From NCBI GenBank assembly GCA_002316345.1, contig DCDI01000197.1, positions 21,589 to 42,601 of the forward strand: 21,013 nucleotides of DNA, in the 5' to 3' direction. Positions 13,360 to 21,013 of this stretch are shown here, piece by piece. The DNA comes from Phyllobacteriaceae bacterium UBA1059 (GTDB lineage Bacteria > Pseudomonadota > Alphaproteobacteria > Rhizobiales > Rhizobiaceae). A program made the position numbers and the translations under genes. The first letter of the stretch is position 1; the number at the start of each line of letters is the position of its first letter. Under the pieces are notes generated by a model. The model saw only the letters and a program-made list of their open reading frames with translations. It searched no databases and had not been told where the DNA came from.

Positions 13360-15812
13360 AGCGCACGGCCACCATTCTCACGTCACTCTTGGTCACGACT
13401 GTGCTGGCTTCCGGCCAGTCGGTTCCGTTCGACATGTCGACGGAGCGGAAGGATGAGCCGCAAGCCCCGACAGCGCCGACTGCACCTGTCGTGCCGACGC
13501 AGCCTCCAGTTGCTCCGCCTGCAACGACGCCGACGCCACCAGCAACACCCGCCGCCGTTCCGCTCGCGCATCCACGATCGAGCGCGCCAGCAACGTCGAC
13601 GACAGCTCTGCCTTCCGCATCCATGGTGTCTTCGCCATCGACGCAGCCCCCCAGCGGCAGCCTTCGGCGCTTCCTTATTCCTAGCGATAAGATGTCGCTC
13701 AACGGCGAAATCGCACGTCAGCAATGGACTGTTCAACTCACGGCGGATGAAGCACGCACCGCCACCCAGTTTCACCTCGGCTACCAGAACGCTCTTGTGA
13801 TTGCGCCAGAGTTGTCGCGACTAAAGGTCGTGATGAACGGGATCACTGTTCTGGACCAGCCGGTTCAATCGTCTGAGGGTGTCAGCGACGTCACCGTCAA
13901 CCTGCCGCAGGATGTGATGCGGGCGGGCAAGAACCTCATCTCGTTCGAAGTCTCACAGCGCCATCGAACCGACTGCACCATCCAGTCGACCTATGAACTA
14001 TGGTCTGAGATTGCGCCCGAGCGTACGTTCCTGACTTTTGGGCAGAATGCGTCGCGCCGAATCACGAATTTCGAGGATGTTGCGACGATCGGTGTCGATG
14101 AAGAAGGCAGCACGCGTTTCAACATCATCGCGCCCGGCATAGACAGTCCTGCCGCCACAGGGCCTGTCCTTCGATTGTCGCAGGGCCTGGCTGTTTTCGC
14201 CAACATGCCGAACCAGCGCATTTCCGTGTCGCGGGAGCCGCAGGCCAATCTGGCGGAAGGCGCACTCAACATCGTGGTCGGCCTGCCTGCCGAGATTTCG
14301 AAAGTCCTCCAAACCGTACCGGATGGCGCAACCGTTTCGCCGACGATCACCTTTGTTGACGATCAGCGAACCGGCCCGAGCACGATGGTGGTGACCGGTC
14401 CGACCTGGCAGTCGATTGCTTCCTCGGTAGAAAGCGTCATCGCTCCGGCGGATCGGCCTTTGGATAGCACGCGGACAAACCTCTCGACGGAAGCGTGGCA
14501 CTACCCCGATGCACCGATCTTTTTCGAGGCTGGCCAGCAATCATTCGCTCAGCTTGGGTTGCGAACCGAGGAGTTTGCCGGTCGTCGCTTTCGTACCGAC
14601 TTTCTGATCGGCATTCCGTCCGATTTCTACGCCAACGACTACGGTCAAGCACGCCTGCTTCTGGACGCCGCTTATTCCGCTGAGGTTCAGCCGGGCAGCC
14701 ACATCGACGTTTATGTCAACGGCAATATTGCCGCGACCGTGCCGATCACCAACGCCGGCGGCGCCATTTTGCGCAAGCTGCCCGTTCCGGTAACGATGCG
14801 CCACTTCCGGCCAGGCACAAACACGATTGCCCTTGAAGCCGTGCTTATGACTGCAAAGGACGCAGTCTGCGCGCCGGGCGCATCGGGTCAAACCGACTCG
14901 CGCTTCGTGCTGTTCGATACGTCGGCTTTCGAGATGCCTCGCTTTGCCCGCATGGCCCAATTACCCAACCTCGCGCGCACGGCCGGAACCGGCTTTCCAT
15001 ACAACCGCTCGACTGCGCCGATCCCTGTGATGGTCGACAAGAGTGAGGTCGGCTCGCTTTCGACAGCGGCGACCCTACTGGCCCGAATGTCGCTTGCCGC
15101 CGGGCGACCCTTTGCGATCGAGCCGGTCATATCGGTCCAGGCGATCGGCGAACGGGACGCCATGTTCTTCGGTCCGATCGGTCGGTTCGACCCAGAAGTG
15201 CTGACGCAGGTTGGTTTGACGGCGGACAGCCGCGTGAGTTGGGGTCAGGAAACCAATCTTCCGACCGACAACCGAAATGCCGGCCAGACCACGGCTACCT
15301 TTGACAAGTGGCGGGACCAACTTTCCGGCGCTGGTTGGCGCGGGCAAGTCAGCAGCTTCAGCGAATGGCTGAACAGCAAGTTCGACATTTCGCTCGACAC
15401 GCTGCGCCTGACGCCGCGCATGGCAGAACCGCTCACCCCGCCAGCAGATGCGTCGCTCGTGGTCGCCCAGCGCCCCGGCCCCGACGAGCGCCACATTTGG
15501 ACGATGGTGACCGCACCAACGGCTGACGCATTGTGGCAAGGCGCGGATGGTCTCGTTCACACCGATCAGTGGAACAAGGTGGGCGGTGAGATGACGCTCT
15601 ACAACGCCACCGGCGATATCACCTCGACGCGCGATGTCAGCACCTTCGAGTTTCGCGAAACGCAACCTTTCTCGGTCGCCAATTATCGTCTCATCATAGC
15701 CAATTGGCTGTCAGGCAACGTGCTGTCCTACGCCGCTGGTTTGTCTGTCATGTGCATGCTCTTGGGGATCGCCACGGCGACTCTCCTGAAGAACTTAGGA
15801 AGGCGCCAATGA
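13356..15812 (+). CDS. bcsB: Cellulose synthase periplasmic regulatory subunit BcsB
   Basis: BcsB is the periplasmic partner of BcsA, with carbohydrate-binding domains that guide the growing glucan and a C-terminal membrane anchor that stabilises the synthase. The 818-residue protein has a signal peptide (first ~20 residues), a Pro/Thr/Ala-rich linker at about residues 35-105, then the repeating carbohydrate-binding/flavodoxin-like layout, and ends with a single membrane helix (roughly 785-810) and the basic tail KNLGRRQ. The ATG at 13356 is chosen because it overlaps the bcsA stop as ATGA and opens with a signal peptide; the frame is open further upstream inside bcsA, but that part is not signal-like. 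The low-complexity linker is longer than I expect for the family and may span the periplasm. Confidence 0.95.
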   Translation: MKRTATILTSLLVTTVLASGQSVPFDMSTERKDEPQAPTAPTAPVVPTQPPVAPPATTPTPPATPAAVPLAHPRSSAPATSTTALPSASMVSSPSTQPPSGSLRRFLIPSDKMSLNGEIARQQWTVQLTADEARTATQFHLGYQNALVIAPELSRLKVVMNGITVLDQPVQSSEGVSDVTVNLPQDVMRAGKNLISFEVSQRHRTDCTIQSTYELWSEIAPERTFLTFGQNASRRITNFEDVATIGVDEEGSTRFNIIAPGIDSPAATGPVLRLSQGLAVFANMPNQRISVSREPQANLAEGALNIVVGLPAEISKVLQTVPDGATVSPTITFVDDQRTGPSTMVVTGPTWQSIASSVESVIAPADRPLDSTRTNLSTEAWHYPDAPIFFEAGQQSFAQLGLRTEEFAGRRFRTDFLIGIPSDFYANDYGQARLLLDAAYSAEVQPGSHIDVYVNGNIAATVPITNAGGAILRKLPVPVTMRHFRPGTNTIALEAVLMTAKDAVCAPGASGQTDSRFVLFDTSAFEMPRFARMAQLPNLARTAGTGFPYNRSTAPIPVMVDKSEVGSLSTAATLLARMSLAAGRPFAIEPVISVQAIGERDAMFFGPIGRFDPEVLTQVGLTADSRVSWGQETNLPTDNRNAGQTTATFDKWRDQLSGAGWRGQVSSFSEWLNSKFDISLDTLRLTPRMAEPLTPPADASLVVAQRPGPDERHIWTMVTAPTADALWQGADGLVHTDQWNKVGGEMTLYNATGDITSTRDVSTFEFRETQPFSVANYRLIIANWLSGNVLSYAAGLSVMCMLLGIATATLLKNLGRRQ

Positions 15813-16873
15813 CCCTCCGTTTGCTCGCGGCTTCCGCCCTCGCCCTGATGATTGGACTTGCCGTGCCTGCCCAGGCCCAAACCCAAACGGCGACCGCCAC
15901 AGCAGGGACTATCAGCGTCGAGGACTGGACCGCCTACAAGGCGAAGTTCCTCGATCCGAGCGGTCGCATCATCGACACGGCCAATGGCAACATCAGCCAT
16001 TCGGAAGGCCAAGGCTACGGTCTCATTCTGGCGTTTCTCGCCAACAGCGTTGCGGATTTCGACCAGATTTGGACCTTCACCAAGACCGAGTTGCTGCTTC
16101 GCGATGACGGATTGGCGGTCTGGCGCTGGGACCCCAACAAGACGCCTCACGTTACCGATGCCAACAATGCCAGCGACGGCGATATCCTGATCGCCTATGC
16201 GCTGTCTCTTGCCGGAGAAACCTGGCAGCGGCCGGATCTGACGAGTGCAGCGCAGTCGATGATCGCTGCGATCGGCAAGCATGTCGTGGTGGGTACGCCA
16301 GGAGGAAGCATCACGCTGCTGCCCGGTGTGACCGGCTTCAAAAGCACCGAGCGCGAGGATGGCCCGGTCGTCAATCCTTCCTATTGGGTGTTCGAAGCCA
16401 TGACGCGCTTTGCAACACGCGACAAGGCGACAGACTGGAAGGCCTTATCGCGGTCTGGCCAGGCCCTGGTGCAAACGGCTCGGTTCGGTGATCGCCAGCT
16501 GCCTGCAGAGTGGGTCTCAATCAAACAGAGCCCAGTGCCCGCAGAAGGCTTTCCTGCGGAATTCAGCTACAACGCCATCCGCATTCCGCTTTACATGGTG
16601 CGCGCAGGCATCACCGATCGCAACCTTCTGCGGCCGTTCATGGCGGATGCTGGCGGGCCAGGCTTGTCCCTGGTGGAGATGAAGAGCGGCGCGGTCAGCG
16701 CCACGCTGAGTGACCCGGGATACAGGATCATCCCGTCTCTAGTTGCTTGCGTTGTCGACAAGAAGCCCCTGCCGCAGGATCTGCTGCGCTTCACACCGAC
16801 GGATTATTATCCGTCCACCCTGCAGTTGCTTGCCTTGTCTTATCTGAGGAACATCCCTGGAGGCTGCGCGTGA
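15809..16873 (+). CDS. bcsZ: Periplasmic endo-beta-1,4-glucanase, GH8 family (CelC/BcsZ)
   Basis: The enzyme hydrolyses beta-1,4-glucan by inversion and is needed for proper cellulose export, probably trimming or untangling chains. The 354-residue protein has a signal peptide ending in VPAQAQA-type residues (about residue 23). The GH8 domain shows HSEGQGYG with the general acid Glu66, and NNASDGD at 119-125, the family signature region containing an active-site Asp. Later conserved parts include VNPSYWVFEAM and FSYNAIRIPLYM. Its ATG overlaps the bcsB stop by 4 nt (ATGA), and its own stop overlaps the next gene (GTGA). In Agrobacterium the orthologue is called celC. Intact and of normal length. 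Confidence 0.95.
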   Translation: MTLRLLAASALALMIGLAVPAQAQTQTATATAGTISVEDWTAYKAKFLDPSGRIIDTANGNISHSEGQGYGLILAFLANSVADFDQIWTFTKTELLLRDDGLAVWRWDPNKTPHVTDANNASDGDILIAYALSLAGETWQRPDLTSAAQSMIAAIGKHVVVGTPGGSITLLPGVTGFKSTEREDGPVVNPSYWVFEAMTRFATRDKATDWKALSRSGQALVQTARFGDRQLPAEWVSIKQSPVPAEGFPAEFSYNAIRIPLYMVRAGITDRNLLRPFMADAGGPGLSLVEMKSGAVSATLSDPGYRIIPSLVACVVDKKPLPQDLLRFTPTDYYPSTLQLLALSYLRNIPGGCA

Positions 16874-19371
16874 AAACGGCGATCGTCGCAACTGCGATCC
16901 TCACCAGCCTCAGCACTACAGCCTTGCTGCAAGTGCGGGACTCGATGCGAGAATCCCCTCAGATCAGCTTTCCACCGGCGCCTGCACCCCTGGTGGATTT
17001 TCGTTCAACCGGTTCAGTCCCACCAGCCGCAGTGCAGAGCGATAAAGACGACCGCCTGGGTCTGACGTCGCCAGGCAAAAGCGACAGGCTCTCCGGCTTG
17101 CCGGTCAAGCATGTTCGCTCGACCTCGTTTTTTGCAGCCTATGCCAGCGAGGCGCCGGAAGATCAGTCGATCTTGCTCGCACAGGCTGACACGTCTCCGA
17201 ATGGCAGTGTACCCGCTCCCGCTGTGCCTGCCCCGGCAGTTGCAGCCAGGCCCGCTATCGATGAGAGTGCGCTGCGCTATTTCGCCCGTCAGGGGGATCA
17301 GCGCCGTCTCGATGCGGAAATTGCTCGCCTTCGTGCTTTGTATCCGGACTGGACCCCGCCAGCGGATCCGCTTGCCGTGCCGAATGTTGGCGATCCGCAA
17401 CTCGATGCTATGTGGCAGCTCTATTCGCAGGGCAAATATGCCGAGATGCGCAAAGCGATCGCCGACCGCCAGACAGCGGATCCCAGCTGGCAGGTGCCGG
17501 CGGACATGCTCGAACGTTTAAGCGTTGCCGAAGCGCGCGAACGGCTGATCAACGCATCCGATCTAAAGCAATACGAAACCGTTGTGCGCACTGCGGCTGA
17601 AACGCCGAGCCTCTTGACCTGCGCTGAAGTCGACGTGCTTTGGCGACTGGCAGAAGCCTTTGCAAAAACCGAGCGCCCGGAACGCGCACGCGACGCCTAC
17701 AAATACGTGCTCGATAGCTGCACTGATCCCGCACAGCGTCTGGCAACTGTGGAAAAGGCGATCCCACTTCTGCCCAAGCCTTTGGTGGATCAACTGCTTG
17801 CAACGGAACGTACCGGTCCAGACGGTAAGGGCGAGTTCCAGGAAGCTCGCTTGGCTCTATCCCGCCAGACCGTCGCCAATGCGGGCCAGGACCCTAAGCT
17901 TGTTGTGCCGCCAGCGGATCTCAATGCCGTGAAGGCCGTTGCCGAACCGGATACCGGCAACGCCTCTGACCCTCGCCTTCTTGGCTGGTATTATATCCGC
18001 CGTGACCAGCCGCAGGATGCAGAACTCTGGTTCAGCAAATCGCGTGATCGCGAAGAAAGCGCCGAGGCTTCGCAGGGCTTGGCATTGGCTAAGATCGCCT
18101 TGAACAAGCCGGGTGAAGCCGAAGACATTCTCTACAAGTATCGCGACGAGAACGACGACATTCGCAAGGTCTACATGGCGGCCGCCGCCAACTTCCTTGC
18201 GAGCGAGCCGCGCGTTGCGATCGATCCTGCCATTCTGGCGCGTATGGCACAGGAAACTGCCGAAACCCGCGATCCCGCAGCGGCCCAGCAGTTCGGCTGG
18301 TATGCGCGCGACCTCAACCAGCATCAGACGGCTGCTCAGTGGTTCACGACAGCGCTGCAGTGGAAGCCGGACGACGAGCCATCCGCCTATGGCTTGGTGC
18401 TGACGCGCAACCTGCTTGGTGACAAGGCCGGCGTTCGAGAGATCCAGAGGCTGTGGGCTGGGCATTCCACACGCATCGCGAATCTGGGCGAGCCGGTTGA
18501 GCAGACACAAGCCAATCGGCGCATCCCTGCGCCAACGGACGCACCTTTGACCGGACCGGCGAGCGCACCGTTGACAGCCTCAACAACGGCCCCTCAAGCA
18601 ACGATCTCCGCTTATACAGGCCCGGCAACCCAAACAGCGACGGCGACCGGAGCCTATTCCGCTGCGCCACTTCAGGGTCCCACCGGAGCCAATATTGCTA
18701 TGTCTGACCGCATGGCGCCCGCCGACGTCAACGACGCAAATCGCGGCGCGGCTATACAAGAGGCTTACACCACGACCCGGACCCGAAATGCAGCAGTCGC
18801 AAGCGCCGAACCACGGCAAAACGCTGGGTCCCGAAGCGGTGGGCGTGCACCTCAAGGTCGCAATTGTTCCACGACAGACCAATACACCGAGCTGACCGGT
18901 CAAGCCGCTCTTGCTCGTGCCTGGTGCCTATCAGAAATGAACCGCCCGCTGGAGGCCGCGGCGACCTTCGAACAGGCGATCCGAACCGGAAACGCCGCCG
19001 TTCAGCGTGAAGCCGCTTATGGCCAATCGCTCGCCTATCTAAGCCGTAACATGGTGGACGATGCGGCCTTGTCTGCCAGCAAGGCTGCGCAAGATCCCAA
19101 GCGCTCACATCAGCTGGAAGTCGACATCCTCACCCAGCGCGCCCTCGGCTTCTATGAACAGAAGCGTTACAACGAGGCCCTTCTAGCCCTCGACCAACGC
19201 TCGCGTATCGCGACAGAGCGGGTCGATCTCATGGCCATCCGCGGTTACGCCTACCTCAACCTCAAGCGCCTTGGCGACGCGGAGCGGGTGTTCAATGCGA
19301 TGGCGGCTGTCGGAAGCAAAGAAGGCTACAAGGGGCTGGCCACGATCCGTGATGTCAGGCGACTGCCATGA
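16870..19371 (+). CDS. TPR-repeat protein of the cellulose operon (BcsK-like; no BcsC barrel)
   Basis: The product of 833 residues starts at GTG (16870), overlapping the bcsZ stop as GTGA, with GGAGG (16859-16863) 6 nt upstream; the frame is open further upstream but there it only shadows bcsZ. A hydrophobic N-terminus (TAIVATAILTSLSTTALL) suggests a signal anchor or export signal. Helical TPR-like repeats occupy about residues 135-535 (for example GLALAKIALNKPGEAEDILY) and 665-833 (GQSLAYLSRNMVDDAALSAS), separated by a Thr/Ala/Pro-rich linker of roughly 120 residues. BcsC-type proteins end in an outer-membrane beta-barrel; here the protein stops after the TPRs. It fits BcsK, the TPR protein I know from type III bcs operons of Agrobacterium, but the name is by context and family memory. 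It probably acts in the periplasm as a scaffold. Confidence 0.8.
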   Translation: MKTAIVATAILTSLSTTALLQVRDSMRESPQISFPPAPAPLVDFRSTGSVPPAAVQSDKDDRLGLTSPGKSDRLSGLPVKHVRSTSFFAAYASEAPEDQSILLAQADTSPNGSVPAPAVPAPAVAARPAIDESALRYFARQGDQRRLDAEIARLRALYPDWTPPADPLAVPNVGDPQLDAMWQLYSQGKYAEMRKAIADRQTADPSWQVPADMLERLSVAEARERLINASDLKQYETVVRTAAETPSLLTCAEVDVLWRLAEAFAKTERPERARDAYKYVLDSCTDPAQRLATVEKAIPLLPKPLVDQLLATERTGPDGKGEFQEARLALSRQTVANAGQDPKLVVPPADLNAVKAVAEPDTGNASDPRLLGWYYIRRDQPQDAELWFSKSRDREESAEASQGLALAKIALNKPGEAEDILYKYRDENDDIRKVYMAAAANFLASEPRVAIDPAILARMAQETAETRDPAAAQQFGWYARDLNQHQTAAQWFTTALQWKPDDEPSAYGLVLTRNLLGDKAGVREIQRLWAGHSTRIANLGEPVEQTQANRRIPAPTDAPLTGPASAPLTASTTAPQATISAYTGPATQTATATGAYSAAPLQGPTGANIAMSDRMAPADVNDANRGAAIQEAYTTTRTRNAAVASAEPRQNAGSRSGGRAPQGRNCSTTDQYTELTGQAALARAWCLSEMNRPLEAAATFEQAIRTGNAAVQREAAYGQSLAYLSRNMVDDAALSASKAAQDPKRSHQLEVDILTQRALGFYEQKRYNEALLALDQRSRIATERVDLMAIRGYAYLNLKRLGDAERVFNAMAAVGSKEGYKGLATIRDVRRLP

Positions 19372-19512
19372 TCATGATTGGACATGAGGCTCTGCTTTTT
19401 CCCTGAAAGGACGTAGATGCGCAGCGTTTAAGGTCGCGACGGCATTTACCTTCTCTTAAGGTTTTCCCTGCCGCGTGTGTTCGTGACAGCCGATCAAGGC
19501 TAGTGCAGTTGC
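19372..19512 (+). other. Intergenic spacer between TPR gene and acyltransferase
   Basis: No ORF of note. It holds two copies of TTTTCCCTG (19397-19405, 19462-19470) and a weak 5-bp hairpin ACCTT/AAGGT (19448-19462) followed by only TTT, too weak to call a terminator. No convincing -35/-10 pair was found. The gap is long compared with the 4-nt overlaps before it, so the acyltransferase may be on a different transcript. Confidence 0.3.
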
Positions 19513-20634
19513 ATGAGCACTCCTCCCGGCGCATCACTGCCTAACCACGACGGCCGCCTCGCCGCACTGGACGCGTTGCGCTTTGTTGCCGCTTCAAGCG
19601 TGCTTGCCTTCCACTACTTCTTTCGTGGCTCCTCTGCTCCTGGTTTCCTGGATGTCGGCTACCCGGAAGTCGCCGGCATGGCGATGTACGGCTATCTCGG
19701 GGTCAACCTGTTTTTCATGATTAGCGGCTTCGTCATTGCCTGGTCTGCGGAAGGACGCGGTGCCGTGACCTTTGCCCTGCTCCGCTTTGCGCGGATTTAT
19801 CCCGCTTTCGCCGTTTGCATGAGTCTGACGTGCCTTGTGGCATTCACCGCTGCCGACCCTCGCGTTCCCGTTTCAGCCGCACAGTGGCTGGCAAATCTCT
19901 TCATCTTCTCCCCGGCAGCTGGGCAGCCTTTCGTTGACGGTGTGTATTGGTCGATCGTCCTGGAGCTGATCTTCTACGGCTGGATGACCCTGGGGATTGC
20001 GACCGGCCTCATCAAAAGCCGCTTGCTGATCCTGGTTGCAGGCTGGATGCTCATCTCGGCCATCAACGAGTTCGTGTTGAACAGCAGCGCTCTGCGTGTG
20101 CTGCTCATCACGGAATATTCAGGTTGGTTCGCCGTCGGCATTCTCATGCATCGCCTCCGGACAGTGGGATCATCGTTTTACGCATTTGTTTTGTTGTTCG
20201 CTGCCATGCTTCTTGCGACCGCCACATCGTTCCGCGGTCAAGAGTGGATGGTGGAGCATTATGGTGTTGCACTGGAAGACACGGAGTTGATCGCGGCCGT
20301 CCTTGCTTTGTTTGCCATTTTCATCGCGACGGTGCGCTTCGGCGGTGCTGTGCGCTCCACTCCCTTGCTGCTCGCTATAGGAGGGCTCACTTACCCGCTT
20401 TACCTGCTGCACCAGAACATCGGCTACATCACGCTCAATTGTCTTAGCCCTCTTCTGGGTCGCTGGACGGCATCGTTGGTGGTCGTGATCGCCATGGTGG
20501 CACTGGCCTACCTTGTGTTTCGCTGGATCGAACTACCCGCACGGCGCTGGCTAGCATGCAAGCTCCGTGCGCGTCCTGTGATCCCGGATGGCAGCAGCGA
20601 CAATGCGACCGGGAACCAAGCCGTATCCGCCTGA
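19513..20634 (+). CDS. Membrane O-acyltransferase, AT3 family (OafA/YrhL-like)
   Basis: The 373-residue polytopic membrane protein opens with LDALRFVAASSVLAFH, the AT3 signature with Arg23 and His34 (R-x10-H). GVNLFFMISGFVI and several further hydrophobic segments (about ten in all) follow, then LTYPLYLLHQNIGY and the final RWIELPARRWLACKL typical of this family. Members move acetyl or other acyl groups from the cytoplasm to sugars outside. Its position after the cellulose genes suggests the glucan or another surface polysaccharide as acceptor; this is inference. Agrobacterium-type loci also carry a GNAT-like BcsL, which this is not. A 141-nt gap separates it from the TPR gene and 36 nt separate it from the following oxidoreductase. 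Confidence 0.88.
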   Translation: MSTPPGASLPNHDGRLAALDALRFVAASSVLAFHYFFRGSSAPGFLDVGYPEVAGMAMYGYLGVNLFFMISGFVIAWSAEGRGAVTFALLRFARIYPAFAVCMSLTCLVAFTAADPRVPVSAAQWLANLFIFSPAAGQPFVDGVYWSIVLELIFYGWMTLGIATGLIKSRLLILVAGWMLISAINEFVLNSSALRVLLITEYSGWFAVGILMHRLRTVGSSFYAFVLLFAAMLLATATSFRGQEWMVEHYGVALEDTELIAAVLALFAIFIATVRFGGAVRSTPLLLAIGGLTYPLYLLHQNIGYITLNCLSPLLGRWTASLVVVIAMVALAYLVFRWIELPARRWLACKLRARPVIPDGSSDNATGNQAVSA

Positions 20635-20670
20635 TTGTGCCAGTTCCAGCCTTCTTGCCAGGAACAGCAC

Positions 20671-21013
20671 ATGCACGACAGCGACCATTATGAACCCTAT
20701 GAAGGACCAGCTGGCGGATGGGGATCGGTTCAGTCTCTGACCAAGTATGCCCTGGAAGAAGGCCATGTTCTTCAGAACTCAGCCATTCTCGCCAAACAGA
20801 ACAAGCCTGATGGCTTCGCGTGCGTCAGCTGCGCCTGGGCAAAACCGGCAGATCCGCATCCGGCCGAATTCTGCGAAAACGGAGCAAAAGCAACCTTCTG
20901 GGAGCTGACCACCAAGCGAGCCGGACCGGACTTCTTTGCACAGCACACGGCCACGGAACTCCAGACTTGGCCGGATTACGACCTTGAAGCCACCGGTCGG
21001 CTTACACACCCGT
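20671..21013 (+). CDS. FdhF/YdeP-family molybdopterin oxidoreductase, N-terminal part (cut by window edge)
   Basis: The frame is open from the ATG at 20671 (AGGAA 6 nt upstream) to the edge, giving 114 residues of a protein family usually over 700. The opening YEGPAGGWGSVQSL, then FACVSCAWAKP and AEFCENGAKATFWE, match the N-terminus of FdhF/YdeP-like oxidoreductases related to formate dehydrogenase alpha subunits. Cys51, Cys54 and Cys68 (CxxC-x13-C) would bind an iron-sulfur cluster. The molybdopterin domain lies beyond the window. YdeP is linked to acid resistance in E. coli; the substrate in rhizobia is not known to me. No functional link to the cellulose genes is evident. Confidence 0.85.
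   Translation, partial: MHDSDHYEPYEGPAGGWGSVQSLTKYALEEGHVLQNSAILAKQNKPDGFACVSCAWAKPADPHPAEFCENGAKATFWELTTKRAGPDFFAQHTATELQTWPDYDLEATGRLTHP

Noticed and set aside
19367..19376. CATGATCATG palindrome spanning the stop of the TPR gene
   Set aside because: A 10-bp palindrome at a stop codon can arise by chance and no second site or context supports a function.
19448..19465. ACCTT/AAGGT hairpin followed by TTT after the TPR gene
   Set aside because: A 5-bp AT-containing stem and only three following T residues are too weak to call an intrinsic terminator.

Overview
The window looks like chromosomal DNA of an alphaproteobacterium of the order Hyphomicrobiales (Rhizobiales), probably Rhizobiaceae or a close relative. 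Three things point there: GC-rich coding sequence, the gene order rlpA - DD-carboxypeptidase-like - tmk - holB - metG - tatD - MBL hydrolase, and a cellulose operon of the Agrobacterium/Rhizobium type with bcsN and no bcsC. I recognise no tRNA, rRNA, insertion sequence, CRISPR array or prophage. No gene-free stretch exceeds about 240 bases.

Layout. Positions 1-8747 are all read leftwards (minus strand). In transcription order they are: an RlpA-type lipoprotein, a DacA/PBP5-family protein that has lost two catalytic residues, thymidylate kinase (tmk), DNA polymerase III delta' (holB), methionyl-tRNA synthetase (metG), a TatD-family hydrolase and a PhnP-like metallo-beta-lactamase-fold hydrolase. 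tmk/holB overlap by 8 nt, and metG/tatD/MBL are separated by 2-4 nt, so this is a compact housekeeping and cell-envelope operon. After a 130-base gap comes a periplasmic branched-chain amino acid/amide-type binding protein with its own strong ribosome binding site; its last few codons lie beyond the left edge.

Positions 8987-21013 are all read rightwards (plus strand). A short-chain dehydrogenase starts the divergent side. The cellulose locus follows: bcsN (lipoprotein), a 157-base leader, a candidate 22-codon small ORF, bcsA (c-di-GMP-controlled cellulose synthase), bcsB, bcsZ (GH8 cellulase) and a large TPR protein (BcsK-like, without a BcsC beta-barrel). From the small ORF to the TPR gene each stop overlaps the next start (TGATG, ATGA, ATGA, GTGA), so translation is probably coupled along the whole unit. 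A membrane O-acyltransferase (AT3 family) follows 141 bases later and may modify the polymer. The last gene is the 5' end of an FdhF/YdeP-family molybdopterin oxidoreductase, cut by the right edge.

How the genes work together. BcsA polymerises UDP-glucose and threads the glucan through the inner membrane when c-di-GMP binds its PilZ domain. BcsB guides the chain in the periplasm, BcsZ trims it, and BcsN and the TPR protein probably serve the outer part of the export path. The most unusual points are the apparently dead DD-carboxypeptidase, the small ORF with two competing hairpins ahead of bcsA, three tandem 12-nt repeats ahead of bcsN, the missing outer-membrane barrel, and a sharp codon-usage break inside the binding-protein gene.
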